This document shows, one piece after another, positions 30,382 to 41,881 of a stretch of DNA of 64,000 nucleotides. The notes beneath the pieces are model-generated. The model worked only from the letters and a program-made list of their open reading frames with translations, did no database searches and was not told the origin of the DNA. The DNA is from Phytophthora colocasiae (Eukaryota > Oomycota > Peronosporomycetes > Peronosporales > Peronosporaceae). The translations under genes were made by a program, and so were the position numbers. The stretch is taken from positions 186,001 to 250,000 of the forward strand of contig JAGKQI010000098.1 of the NCBI GenBank assembly GCA_018806915.1. Direction: 5' to 3'. Each line of letters opens with the position of its first letter. Position 1 is the first letter of the stretch.

Positions 30382-31125
30382 GATGAAGACTTTTAGGAAG
30401 TTGTACCGACGACTTGGAAGGTTTATGAATGGGCACCAGCATCTTCACCAAAATGCTCATCAGGCACGGATGTTTAAAACATTGGGACGTGCGTTCTGTT
30501 TAACGAGTAAACGTCAGGAAGGAAACGCACGTTGGTCCGATCCTAAAGCGATGCTGTCGCCGATTTGGAACGGAACCGAATCAACAAGTTGACAGATCGT
30601 TAGGTTGATTAATGCGTGTACCGGTAGATCGATTAATGCATGTCGGTAGAATGTGAGCACGGCAAAGCGTTGGGATCTCTCCCCATTCATTCAAACGCCT
30701 TCGTCGAGATTGCATTGCATGTATATGTATCACTGACGCGTAAACTTCAAAACCATTGTGAACGGGTATGAGTCCCGTATGCAGAGAATTTTCGTAAACA
30801 GCTTATAAGTACAATACACTATACTGTTGATCGAAAGGTGTTATATCTTCTTGTAATTCTCCAAACGACACTATCCAGCGTTAATCGAACAAGATTATCT
30901 ACAGTTCGCCGCACCAGTGCTCCGTTTACGAATGGTGATGGACACCCATCAACTTCTGTTTAGGAAATAGTTGCCGCCAAATCCCGCCACACTCACTAAT
31001 AGTATCACTAAGTGAGTCACTATACAATAGTCGCTAGCTTTTTGAGAGGTTCGGTTGCCAACCAAAAGTTGAGCAATTCTTGAAACTTCCTTTTCGGGGG
31101 CAAAACTGTTTTCTAATTGTTGCTT
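30382..31125. other. Intergenic, upstream of the effector remnant
   Basis: The 744 bp between the effector ATG and the 3' end of the second LRR gene. Short frames on both strands only; nothing recognised. Confidence 0.55.
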
Positions 31126-33749
31126 CTATGCCTTCTGTCCGATCACACGCAGGTGGCGAATCTTCTTCGATCGCGCCATGGCCAAGTCCTTCTTCAACGC
31201 AAAGCGCTTCGCTGCAGAGATCGCAAAATCATCGAGTTGCTGCTCTAGTTTCAAAATTGTAGCGTTCAACTCGACCAAAACTTCATCTTCGACTGGAATA
31301 GTCGTTGGGGGTTGAACTGGAGTTGGTACAGGTGGCGGCTGCTTGGCAAAAGGTGAAGCTAACGTATCTGAGTTGGCGTTGGCAGGAGTCACCTCGTGCG
31401 GCTTGAAGGGAGAAGTTGACGCATCAACACGAAGACGCTTGGGTTCCAGTGTTTCTCCTGCACTCGACTGTCCGCTAGCGCGTCCGTTGTCTTGATTTGA
31501 CAGAGTTGTATCCTTGACAAGTGGTGGTTGCATAACCTTCGAACCAATAGTAGGCGGCAACACATCCGGAGGAAGCCTATTGCGGAGATACTTTAACACA
31601 GCTTCGGTTCCGTTGTTAAGGATATGAGTACGGATTCCTCGCTGGGGATTCCCAGCCAGGTAGAGAGCTCGAAGATGCTCGCATAGGGCAAGTTGTGCAG
31701 GGATCTGTAGGAGAAGCCAGATAGTATGTTAACCAGCGTCCAGCACCTAATATTTCGTAAGTTGCGACAGTACCTGTCGAAGTTCGTTGTTTTCCAACGA
31801 CAGCGATGTCAACTTCGGGATTTCATGAACTGTTCCACAGGACTCGAGCTAGATCGCATTCATAAAGCACCAGTTAGAGTTAGTTCGGTACAGATAGAAA
31901 CCAAATTCACCCTTACGCGGTTATCTGCGATGCTTAAAACAGAAAGCTGACGCATTGAAGACCACTGGAAATGGTCTAAAACTCGAATGCGGTTGAACGA
32001 GAGCAGCAGAGTATCCATCATCTCCAAATGCTGAAGGTTCTGTGGAACGTCCGTCAAGACGTTGTTGCGGAGATCCAGTTCTTTCAAGGTAAAACAGACG
32101 CTGGCATGAGTACCAGATTCCAGCATCGCGTTGATAGCATCAGTCGTGAGCGAATTCTTGCTGAGTCGTAAATGTTCGAGGCGTGGAATCATTGCGATCG
32201 AAGCATGAATAGATTTCAATCCACACTGCTCTGCAATGAGAGTGTGTAGGGATGATAACTCCCCGATTGCTGCAGGCAGATCCACCAGCCAGTTCTTTGA
32301 CAAGTTCAGCTGAAGGAGAGTATCTCTAAACCGATATTTCCCTGCCGGGTGAAGTTGTTCTGGAAGCTGTTGAAGCTTCATATCAACCAACTGCAAGTTC
32401 CCTGATGCTGCAGCGTCACGAAATAGATATTCATCCTCTAGAGGAGGTTCTTCAGCCATAGGCTCATCCTGTTCCATTTCCCTCTGTCGAATAGCAAACT
32501 CGTCAACTTCCTCCTCCATTGCGTCAACTCCTTCTGGCGGGCTGCCACGAGTGCGCAAATATTTCTTCAAAGGCTCAGTGCCAGCAGAAATGATCGATCG
32601 TCGGATTGACTTCAGGGGGTTGCCCTCAACAAGCAAATGATCCAGGTACTTGAGATATCCAAAGCCTGGTGGTAAATCGTGCAGGTCGTTGTTGGTGACA
32701 TCCAGCGTCTTCAATCGGTATAGCTGCGGAATTCTGTCTGATAAACGGTGGAGTTTATTATCCCGCACGTCCAGCACCGTGATTGACTCCTTCACACTCA
32801 ACACATCAACTGGAATTTCACGAAGCAAGTTGAATCCAAGGAAGAGCTGGTCTAAGCACGTATTGTTCTCCGGTAGTCTCGGAAACGCTTCCAACTTGTT
32901 CTGGCGCAAATCAATATACTTGATCGACGCCAGCTGAACGAAAGCAGTGCCAGTCGAAACCAGTGAATTCTTCTTTAAATCCAGCGTAAATAACCCCGTA
33001 AGTGAGCTGAAGGACACAGGAAGCTCTGAGATATCGTTCGAGTGTGCCGATAACGTCTTCAAGTTCCTTAAGTTCCCAATCGTAGAAGGCAACGACTTCA
33101 ACTGGTTGCTATCTACACGAAGAACTTCCAAGTGGACCAGTCCCCCAATCGACTCTGGCAACTGCGTCAATTTATTGCCTTCCAGTCCAAGCTCCCGCAA
33201 CTTGTCCAGTCTCCCCAATTGGTCTGGTAAACAGCCTTCCAACTCGTTGCTATAGTAACAGAAAGCAGTCCAAAAGTAAACATCAACACAATACAAACGT
33301 ATACAGAGATTTCCTACTTGCTGAGATCAAGAGTTGTGAGAGACTCCAGGCTGCACAGTGTCAGTGGCAATTGGCGCAACTGATTGTGACGCATTTTAAA
33401 GCTCATAAGGTACTTGAGCGTCTCCACTTGACTAGGCAGCTCTGCAATCTCATTGTAACTGTAAAAATAATACTGTCAGTATCCTAAAAACTGTAAACCT
33501 CACACTATAAGTTCCCCACTTGTACCTTAGATCCAGCTTCTTGAGCACTGCGCACTCCCAACTATGCTCATCCTCGTCCAGATCGTCGTAAAGGCGGAAA
33601 ACCTCCTCCGGAAACGCGTGGAAGTCGCGGGACGACAAGTTCAAGCTGCCACTTTGACGCGCTAGTCGCAAGGTGCGCGCCATTGCTGAGCCTTGAGCCG
33701 CAGAGGACGAGGAAGCTGCCGAGCGCCGCATCGCGCCCCGGAGGCTCAT
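31126..33749 (-). CDS. LRRC40-like leucine-rich repeat protein, paralogue B, 5 exons
   Basis: Exons 5' to 3': 33749-33526, 33458-33318, 33249-31917, 31848-31774 and 31704-31126. Total 2352 nt, 783 residues, all phases consistent. It has the same architecture as paralogue A: an N-terminal LNLSSRDFHAFP block, a first set of leucine-rich repeats ending GNPLKSIRR, an acidic linker (MEEEVDEFAIRQREMEQ), a second set ending GNPQRGIRT, a Ser/Pro-rich stretch, and a C-terminal coiled coil with the shared ALKKDLAMARSKKIR motif. Two introns are at positions different from paralogue A (the short exon 31774-31848 is extra), so the duplication is not very recent. The start ATG 33749 follows an in-frame upstream region with no better start. 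Confidence 0.88.
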
Positions 33750-34329
33750 TGTACATATACACACACTTTAGAAACGTGGTTGAGTACTTAGAAACGAGTT
33801 TCTAAATCGGAATACTGTGTACGATTAGTGTGTCACTGAGCTAGTTACTTAGGGCAAATGGTACATGTACGCTGGAGTTGTTCGACTATAACGGCGGCCG
33901 CTTCTCAATGACCCCAACGTTTTCCTGTTTGATCGCCTAAAGGACCTTTATTTAGTAAATGGGGGGACATTCTGGGGTGAGCAGTGAGTGAGATCACTCA
34001 CTCGTGACCTGTGTTCACTTTTCATTTGGACAGCTGAACGGTAGATTACTGACGGTGCAAATAACAATCGATCGGTGTGTGTGTTTATCTCCTTGAAATT
34101 TTAGTAGTAGTAGTACTTTTCTTCGTTAGCGTTCTTTGGCTGCTCGCAATCTCCTCGTCACAACCACAAAAGCATTCATGGTCGGAAGCAACGAAATTCT
34201 CAAAGCTATTCGAGTCGACACCCAATTCAAGTTTTGAACAACTATAATCTAAGGAACACAAGCAATAACAGCATGGCATGCATTACAGTAGAAAACAATT
34301 CAGTCTTCATCTTCAGACTTGCTGCCAAC
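33750..34329. other. Intergenic
   Basis: About 580 bp between the LRR gene start and the broken membrane-protein copy. No gene recognised. It should include the promoter of the LRR gene. Confidence 0.5.
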
Positions 34330-34760
34330 CTTGATATAACACTGTTTACAAAAGTACAGTGACATTTAGACACCACAGGTCCGACCACATGAAGGTAGTT
34401 GGGTGCACCATCCTTCACAGTGTTGCCGTCCACTTCATATGCGTACACATTCGTGAATCGGGCGCGTAGCAGCTTCATTAGCGCGATGGAAAGCAATGTT
34501 TGGTACTAACAAGGAATTTGCCGTTCACGATCACGTAACCTGAGCAATAGACACCAATTTGCTTTGCGTGTACTATAATGGCTCGGGAGAAGCAAACTTC
34601 ATGCCTTTAAAGTACACGTAGTTGTTGTAATCCGGGTCTGGAGTTCAGCACCTGTAGAAATTTCAACGTTTGTCATAATTCCTTTCGTCGTCATTGCGGT
34701 TTTCTCGTTTCCGGATGTGTCGGTGCTTTGGTGCGAGAGTTTTCGAATTGTACTTCGAAG
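34330..34760 (-). pseudogene. Broken inverted copy of the 3' end of the 35107 membrane-protein gene
   Basis: The minus strand matches nucleotides ~36760-37190 of the plus-strand gene (for example NNYVYFKGMKFASP, then ARFTNVYAYEVDGNTVKD). It has small deletions near the QTR/DYNN junction, an insertion near 34570-34600 and a one-base loss near 34500, so no long frame is kept. Similarity fades above about 34760. It lies head to head with the gene about 350 bp away, so an inverted partial duplication is likely. It keeps the ancestral frame after NTVKD (GAPNYLHVVG), which exposes an insertion in the main gene. Confidence 0.75.
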
Positions 34761-35106
34761 TAGTCAGATGTACCAAAATTGCCGTGTATTTAGCAGAAGT
34801 GACTCGTTTCAAGAAGGATTCGCAGAACGAGTTAATCAACACTTTGTATCGTCGCAGTATCGATCGTTCAAACCTTGTCACGAAAGTATTCCCACAGACC
34901 GATAGGCCTGGAGGAGAAACGAGAATGAGTTCAAGAAGGAAAAACACGCCGGAATAATAAAGGGCCGTTTTCACCGTGCTTCATCGCAGGACAAACTTCA
35001 GGTCGCTACAACGTTAATAAATGTTTAATTTTGGCCTGCACACCGTACTGGGACGCACTACATTCAGTCTTCGTTCGCCCTTGCAGAGAAAAACTGAAGA
35101 GTGAAG

Positions 35107-37194
35107 ATGAAGAACTCTGCGGTTCAACCTATTCTCCAAGGCCCCCGCAAAACTTCGCTCGATTCCACGGCACTACATGAGAGCCAATATGTGTCTGTAT
35201 CCAAGAGTAAACAGTCAGTTATGCGATGGCAAGTGTTCAACATCCTTCGCCGTCTTGCTGCAATTGCAGCAGCTATTCAATATGTCATCGTATCCTGGTC
35301 TGCAACTTATTGGGCGATGCAGGTATTGAGCGGCGCTCATAACCCAACTGAGACCCTACGAGTGTTCCCGTCCTCCCTTATCGAAGGTTATCTAGGAAAC
35401 GGACTCATTCACGACAGTCCACTGGTCCAAAAGGTTCTAAGTGGCGACACAACCCCTCGAGACTACGCGCTTTTTCTCGAGTCAGAAACGAAAACATCCA
35501 CTCAGAATTGCTCGACAACACCTCACTTCAATCCTGCTATTTACAATTACGATTTCCTTGGCCACAGATATCGGGGTATAGTTGCTGATACCAAGTACAA
35601 CATCACTGCTCTCGAAGAATTGGAACTCGTCGTGATGGTGGTTGATTGCACGTTTCGACAAATTCTCGTTGGAGATCCGTCGGTTATCCGAGTTTTCAAT
35701 CTGGTTCGCTCGCGAGCGGATCACAGCGCTTTGTATTTGGTAACAATGTCTCTCAATATGCAGGAGTATGAGGTGCGTGATCTCAACAAAAAGGGGCCAG
35801 CTCTAGTAGGGACGCTCACTATGGTGGAAGACATGCGAGACACCAATGTGCAGCAATTCTACATGGTAGCCACTTCGTATCCATACCAGCGCGTACCGAA
35901 CTTTGAAATGTACGAATTGGTTGGGGTGACAAACGAGAGCTATCTTGAACTGCGCAGTATTCCTCGTGATCCATTGACGCATCCGGTTAAACATTTAATC
36001 ACGGCAAGAAAAAGAGGGTTCTACAACGGTGACAGTCAGGGTAATGTACGCGTCATGTACTCGATTCTGGAGGGTTTAAACGCTAAAACAGCACTAACAC
36101 GCTGGGAATGGATCGGAGAAGCTGTGATCGTGGACTCTTGGGCGTGGGTGCACTTTATCCATTTTTTCTTTGGTTTGCAGACGATCTATTCGTTACTTGT
36201 GCTTTTTCTCGTGACGTACCAGAAGATTCGTTCTGGTAAAGTCTGGATCGGTGATCCCTTTTCATCTCTTTCGACTGCAGGCCTCGTTGGGCGTGGGATT
36301 CTTGTGCTAATTTCATGCTTTCTGGACAATTTCTGGTCTGTTAATGAGTACGCAATGTCCAGGGCCTCGATGCTCACTGGTTCTCAAACAGTACGAGTTC
36401 ATCGTGAGATCATGCATGCTGACATTATGGTGATCTTCCTCAGTCTGGTGGGCTTTATTAGCTCTGTCTTTCGTGAACGAATCGATCCATCAATTGCCAT
36501 TTTCCTCTTTGAATTCATCCAAAAATACCGATTAACTCTGTTGCGAACTGCTCCAGCAGTAGTTGAAAAGGTATCGGTTTATTCAGACAAGCAGTGGAAC
36601 CTTGGCATTGCCAAGGTTACACCAGCACTGGCTGCGATGTCTCCAATGCGCATGTGGTCGTCGTTCGAGTTCCCAGCCAAGGACCCAGTATTTATCATCA
36701 TCTCTTTCTTTCCCACTACGTACCTACTGGTAACAATCTCAGCACTTGCAATATTTCGCAAGATCTATCGATTCAAGTACCCAGACAAGGTTCACACACG
36801 ATCCAGTCAAAGTACTGACTCATCCGGAAACGAAAAGACGGCAATGACAACCAGGGGCATCATGACGAACTTTGAGATCTCCACTGGCGCAGAGCTTCAG
36901 ACCCGATTCGGCCTCATTTCAGATTACAACAACTACGTGTACTTTAAAGGTATGAAATTCGCCTCCCCCGATGGCGTCTACGCATCCGGTTACGTGATCG
37001 TGAATGGCAAATTCCTTGTTAGTACGAAACATTTGCTTTCCATTGCACTGATGAAGCTGGTGCACGCCAGATTCACGAATGTGTACGCGTATGAAGTGGA
37101 CGGCAATACTGTGAAGGATACAGCGCGACTGGTGCATCCAACTACCTTCTTGTGGTCGGAACTGTGGCGTCTGAATGTCACTGTGTTACTTTGA
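35107..37194 (+). CDS. Oomycete multi-pass membrane protein, C-terminus altered
   Basis: A 695-residue intronless protein of a family I associate with oomycetes but cannot name functionally. One hydrophobic segment near residues 45-70 is followed by a large extracytosolic region with N-glycosylation sites, then several membrane helices: around residues 345-375 (HFFFGLQTIYSLLVLFLVTY), 395-410, 440-460 and 520-545. The tail is soluble and ends in a conserved YEVDGNTVKD block. The last 24 residues (TARLVHPTT...) are likely out of the ancestral frame owing to an 11-bp insertion at 37120-37130. The start is ATG 35107; the two codons before it are in frame but begin with GTG. Possibly a transporter or receptor-like protein; no catalytic motif seen. 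Confidence 0.8.
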   Translation: MKNSAVQPILQGPRKTSLDSTALHESQYVSVSKSKQSVMRWQVFNILRRLAAIAAAIQYVIVSWSATYWAMQVLSGAHNPTETLRVFPSSLIEGYLGNGLIHDSPLVQKVLSGDTTPRDYALFLESETKTSTQNCSTTPHFNPAIYNYDFLGHRYRGIVADTKYNITALEELELVVMVVDCTFRQILVGDPSVIRVFNLVRSRADHSALYLVTMSLNMQEYEVRDLNKKGPALVGTLTMVEDMRDTNVQQFYMVATSYPYQRVPNFEMYELVGVTNESYLELRSIPRDPLTHPVKHLITARKRGFYNGDSQGNVRVMYSILEGLNAKTALTRWEWIGEAVIVDSWAWVHFIHFFFGLQTIYSLLVLFLVTYQKIRSGKVWIGDPFSSLSTAGLVGRGILVLISCFLDNFWSVNEYAMSRASMLTGSQTVRVHREIMHADIMVIFLSLVGFISSVFRERIDPSIAIFLFEFIQKYRLTLLRTAPAVVEKVSVYSDKQWNLGIAKVTPALAAMSPMRMWSSFEFPAKDPVFIIISFFPTTYLLVTISALAIFRKIYRFKYPDKVHTRSSQSTDSSGNEKTAMTTRGIMTNFEISTGAELQTRFGLISDYNNYVYFKGMKFASPDGVYASGYVIVNGKFLVSTKHLLSIALMKLVHARFTNVYAYEVDGNTVKDTARLVHPTTFLWSELWRLNVTVLL

Positions 37195-37313
37195 AAGCAT
37201 ACATCCACGATCATAATAATATCTACTACGAAGTAGGTTTTTAGATATCCAAAATATAGTTTCTCGTTTTTCGGGAACCGTCGCAGTTGTAAAGTAGCGT
37301 CGGAGTCGTGAAG

Positions 37314-40300
37314 ATGGCAGACACCCCGTCGTCTCCAACCATTAAGAAGAAGGTCCCTAAGCACCTTCGACATGCAATTTCCACTCGAAACAAAGTGGTG
37401 GCGAAGCCCCGCCCCAAACGCAAACCACGAGTGTATCTAATGCAGCGATTTGAGGGTGAACCACTGCGTGAATGGGTGCAGCGGAACCTCGAAAGCTCTT
37501 TGGCTGGAAGCATTTTCCGACTGATGATGGCGGTCTTGAGTACCTATCAGGCTCTATTCCACGTAAGTCTGAACTGGACCGGACTCCGACCAACTCTTGA
37601 CAATTGGATGCAAGGTAAATACAGAGACGTAAGTACACATAGCTTCTGATACTAACAACGCATCTATGGTTTTTCAGAGGTCGATTTCAGTCTCAACATC
37701 GTGTTCACACTTGAGTACGTTGCTGGTTGGAGTAATATTGATGCCCAATTCCTACTTTTTATGATGGTTGTTACAGGTATGCACTCCAGGTGTACGCAGC
37801 CTTTGATCGTTTCGAGTATGCCCTCGGTTTCTTTCCAATGGTGGAGTTTGCCGTCGTATTACCTTCGTGGTTCGACCTCATCTCAGCCAACGTTGCTAGT
37901 ATGACGTCGACGAGTTTACTTCCTCAAATCTCGCGTATGCTGCGCCCACTGCGATTCATCCGCATCTTTCGTCTCGTACAATTTGCCACTTCGTCCCTAC
38001 AACAACAAGCTTGGGCTGCGATGCTGACCATTGTCTCAATTGTATTCACTACAGCAGGAGTGGTGCAAGCTACAGAAGCTTGTCTTGGGTCGTGTGACGA
38101 TGATGACGCTCGTGTGTGCAAGTGCCACGACTGGTCTTTCCCCAATCTTCTTTATTTCGCAGTAGTCAGCATCTCAACGTTGGGCTATGGTGATATCTCC
38201 CCTGTGTCTTTAAGCGGCAAGTTCGTCATCGCCTTTGTCATCCTTTTCACGTTCATTGTCGTGCCGATTCAAGTGAACCGTATCCAAGCGACCATCACGT
38301 CTCACACGGACTACTCGTCTGCTTATTCCGAAGCAAAGCTCCATCCACACGTGATTCTGACAGGATTTGTCAATGCTGACACTCTCGCAGTCTTCTTTGG
38401 GGAATTCTTCCATCCGAGCAACCTTAATTGGAACGAACGTGTCATTATCCTCAATGCTGCGCCACCTACACCTGAGATCAACAAGGTGCTTCATGCTCAC
38501 GATAGTAAAGTTCAATACATCGTCGGTTCTCCAATGCTGGACGAAGATCTAACACGAGCGATGCTGTGTGACGCCAGTGCCTGTTACGTGCTTGTCAACA
38601 GGCAGTCTGCTCGTCCACAGTACGCCGACCAGTGCTGCGCATTAATTACGATCGCACTGCGTCGTGGAAACCCCACTTGCCCGATTTACGCTCAAATTAT
38701 TAACTCCCGGAACGCTGCCACGCTGCTCAAGATGGGTGCCAGCGATGTTGTCGTCATTGGAATGCTTAAGTTCTCCATCTTGGGACGAAGCTGCCAAGTG
38801 CACGGACTCCCAACTCTTCTGTTGAATCTGCTGGCTCAGTGCAACAGTGACTTGGACAGCCACCATTCGTCTTTGCAGTGGCAACGCCAATATTTGCATG
38901 GATATATGCACGGCATTTTTCTCGTGGACATCCCGCGCACGTTCTCAGGTCTAACTTTCGGTGACCTCATCCGCTTCTTGTACGACAAGACGTCTATAAT
39001 TCCCCTGGCGATGCTGACGGACGACGGAGTGCGCTTTATCGACATGGAGTTCAAACTAGGCGCCATTTCCGACCCGAACTTGTGTTGCAAGGTGTACGCG
39101 ATCGCAAAAGGTCTAACCGCTGTTGAAGGAGTAATGAAAATCCCTCCGGAGCAGATCCTGTCATATCGCAAGGGAGTTCGACGCAAAGGCAAATCAGCGT
39201 CAAGTAGTAGTGTCTTGGAAATGAAGAAGATCAAACCTGCGCTGGGGAATGAGATCGAGCAGATCCGTGAGAGTATCATCAATATGTACACGGTCGCGGA
39301 AGACTACGACGTCGAAGCTGCAATGGGCTTGGTCGAACGAGACTTCAACCCTTTGTACAACACAAGCTCGAGCGAACGTCTCCTTGGTGAGATGTCTGAA
39401 TACGAACGCTTTGCGGCGTTGGGAGTACCCGAAGATGTCACCGATCACATCGTAGTATGCGGATTCCCATCTGACACTTACCACTTCATCAAAACCATTC
39501 GAGAGGCCCCAATGCCTGACGACACGACCCCATCCCCAGCTGTGGTTTTCCTTGCGTCCGACTGCCTTGACGAGCGCGAGTTTGATCGGCTTCGTGGCTT
39601 TTGTGACGTCTATTTCGTCCAAGGTTCGCCTGTAAATTTTGGTGACCTCAAGAAGACCAACATCCGCTCAGCAATATCCGTTCTGATTCTCACTCAGGCT
39701 TCTGAGGCGCAGTACTCGGACCCAAATATGGTTGACGCAGACGCCATCACCATTGTGCGATATATCGTTGAGATCAGCCAACGCACGAGGATGCCCAACC
39801 TCGTTGTCGAGCTGGACAAGTCTTCGAATGTCAAGCTGCTTAGTTCGCTTGCAAACGAGCGACGCACATCCTCAGCTTTCGGTCTGCCAGCTTTGGTAGT
39901 TCGGAACGTCTCGTATCGTTCCCCTCGGCATGACAGTGTAGTGTCCGCCATTTCACGGCGTGACTCGTTCTGGTCTTCACTGGACGAAGGAGACGGTAAT
40001 ACTGACGCCTCCTTCGTGTTGGAAGAATTCATTGCCTCTGGTCGCGTCTTTATGAACTCGATGATGGATTCTCTCATGAGCGAATGCTATAGGAAGCCTT
40101 GGATCACACAGTTCCTTCACTTGCTGATCAACGGCAACATCAATGACCTCGAGTAAGTTCTGTATTTTATATGTGGAAGAATCTATACTAACACAATTGG
40201 ATATTGTGTAGAGAACGCCGTTTGTTCCAGGTAGATGCACCTGAAGAATTGGTGGCTCTAAAATATGGCGAGTGTTTCCGAAAGTTTCTCGATATGGCTA

Positions 40301-40467
40301 GTTGCACTGTCATCGGACTGTGGCGGCCTGAACGTGGCGTGGTGCTCCCCCACCCCTGTGTGTTTATCAACCCTCCTATGGAGCTTCAGATTGAGCCTGG
40401 TGACCTCTTCTTCGTGGTAGGGAAGCCGTTCACCTTCGCCTCAAGCCCCGACATCTTCACGCCATAA
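37314..40467 (+). CDS. BK-like (Slo-type) calcium-gated potassium channel, 4 exons
   Basis: Exons 37314-37614, 37678-37714, 37777-40152 and 40212-40467 give 2970 nt and 989 residues, phases consistent, introns 59-63 nt. S1-S4 helices are followed by an arginine-spaced S4 (RPLRFIRIFRLVQF), a pore with selectivity filter STLGYGD near residue 247, and S6. Two cytosolic RCK domains follow, as in BK channels: the first starts HVILTGFVNADTL, the second HIVVCGFPSDTY. K+ efflux at the plasma membrane or an organelle, gated by voltage and/or Ca2+, is expected. The second exon is only 37 nt. A Cys-rich pore turret (CLGSCDDDDARVCKC) is unusual. No calcium-bowl run of aspartates was seen, so the gating ligand is uncertain. 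MTG1 starts only 98 bp downstream. Confidence 0.9.
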
Positions 40468-40496
40468 GTTGAAGTTAAGTTGCCTTTTAATTCTGA

Positions 40497-40531
40497 ATTT
40501 CATCCAATCATAATACATATTTCATCCAATC
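40497..40531. promoter_or_regulatory. Direct repeat with CCAAT boxes in a 98-bp intergenic region
   Basis: ATTTCATCCAATC occurs twice (40497-40509 and 40519-40531), 22 bp apart, in the very short gap between the channel stop and the MTG1 ATG. Each copy contains CCAAT. It probably forms the core promoter of MTG1. Confidence 0.5.
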
Positions 40532-40565
40532 GTCTGTGGCGCACAAGTGCATCGTTCCTGCCAAG

Positions 40566-41572
40566 ATGAGCGCCTTCCGGTCCAAGTTCCTGTATCCTGC
40601 CAAGGTGAACTGGTTCCCAGGCCATATGGCCCTGGCCAGGCGTCAAATGGTGGCTCAAATGGACGCTGTAGACGTCCTCATTGAAGTGCGGGACGCTCGG
40701 ATCCCTTGGAGCTCAGCCAATCCCGTCCTGGAAGAAGCTTTTGGCAAGTCCAAGCCCCGTCTCGTGGTGTTCAACAAGAGCGACCTGGCTAATGCAAACA
40801 TGCAGCAAAGAGTGGAACATCAGTGCAAACAAGAGCTTGGATCCGCTACTGATTGTCTATTCACGTCGGTAACCAAAGGTAAAAGGCTGCAGGCAATTTT
40901 GCAATGGTGCAACAAGAACAGTCAAGCTCAGTTCAAGAGCACGGCAGGGTCTATGGTCATGGTGGTGGGGATCCCAAATGTAGGCAAGAGTTCGCTCATT
41001 AACGAGTTTCGACGATTGTCGAATTCTGGGAAATTGGCTAAAGGCCGGAAGAGAGCGACTGTGGGGCCTACACCAGGCGTCACCGTCCGCAACGATATTA
41101 TCAAGGTATGTAAGGAATGGAGAAGATATAGGATCTTGTGGGTTATTGACTGATGTGGTTGGGTGAATTGTAGGTGAATGACAAGCCGGCAGTGTACGTG
41201 GTGGACACACCTGGAGTCATGCTGCCTAACATCCCTTCAGCGGAAACGGGCATGAGGTTGGCACTTACGGGGGCGATCAAGGACGAGGTAGTTGGCACTG
41301 AGCTGATTGCAGACTACATGCTGTTCCTGTTGAATCAGATGAAATCGACGCGATACGTGGACGCTTTGAAGCTACCTGGCCCGACAGACGATATTCACGA
41401 GCTGTTCAAACTTGTATACAAGCGATGCGGTGCACTTGGCAAGGAACCGGATGTTCAAAACCGACTTGCTGCGCAGTTTGTCCTGGCAGAATTCCGTCGA
41501 GGAGCATTTGGCAACTTCACGCTGGATCCGATCACTTCGAACGTCGTCAAACCTGCAGCGGCTTCGTCATAA
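40566..41572 (+). CDS. MTG1: MTG1, mitochondrial ribosome-associated GTPase, 2 exons
   Basis: Exons 40566-41105 and 41174-41572 give 312 residues; the intron is 68 nt in phase 0. A circularly permuted GTPase of the YlqF/YawG group: G4 NKSD (residue ~69) comes before G1 GIPNVGKSS (~135) and G3 DTPG (~191), after the typical NWFPGHMALARR opening. It assists assembly of the large mitochondrial ribosomal subunit. The N-terminus is short and basic (MSAFRSKF), compatible with mitochondrial targeting but weak. The ATG at 40566 is chosen because it sits just before the family's conserved start. Confidence 0.92.
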
Positions 41573-41881
41573 ATACAAAGAAAAATGGCGCAATTTCGGG
41601 TCTCCGTTAGATACTTTGATACCTTCAACCGTGAGAATCAGCACTGCAAGCAAATACGACCCGGGTCTCAGGTGTGAGGACGAGCGATTCCAGCATCTTC
41701 GCTATTCTTAGTGGTCCTACCTGATGTGGTGGGCTTTGTCATCCAGTTTGCAAGTTGCTCGCAGCTCCCGCAAGTGGTTTCGCTCTGCGGCTTCAAGGCA
41801 GAAGTTGTCGATACCGACATAGCTCAAGCTCGAAAGCTGCCAAAAAAAGCGTAGACCGTGCAACCGCCGCCGGAACGCGGG
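41573..41881. other. Spacer between MTG1 and the tandem kinase
   Basis: A 309-bp gap with no supportable gene. A pyrimidine tract ending in CAG lies just inside the next gene near 41903, so an upstream noncoding exon is possible. Confidence 0.4.
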
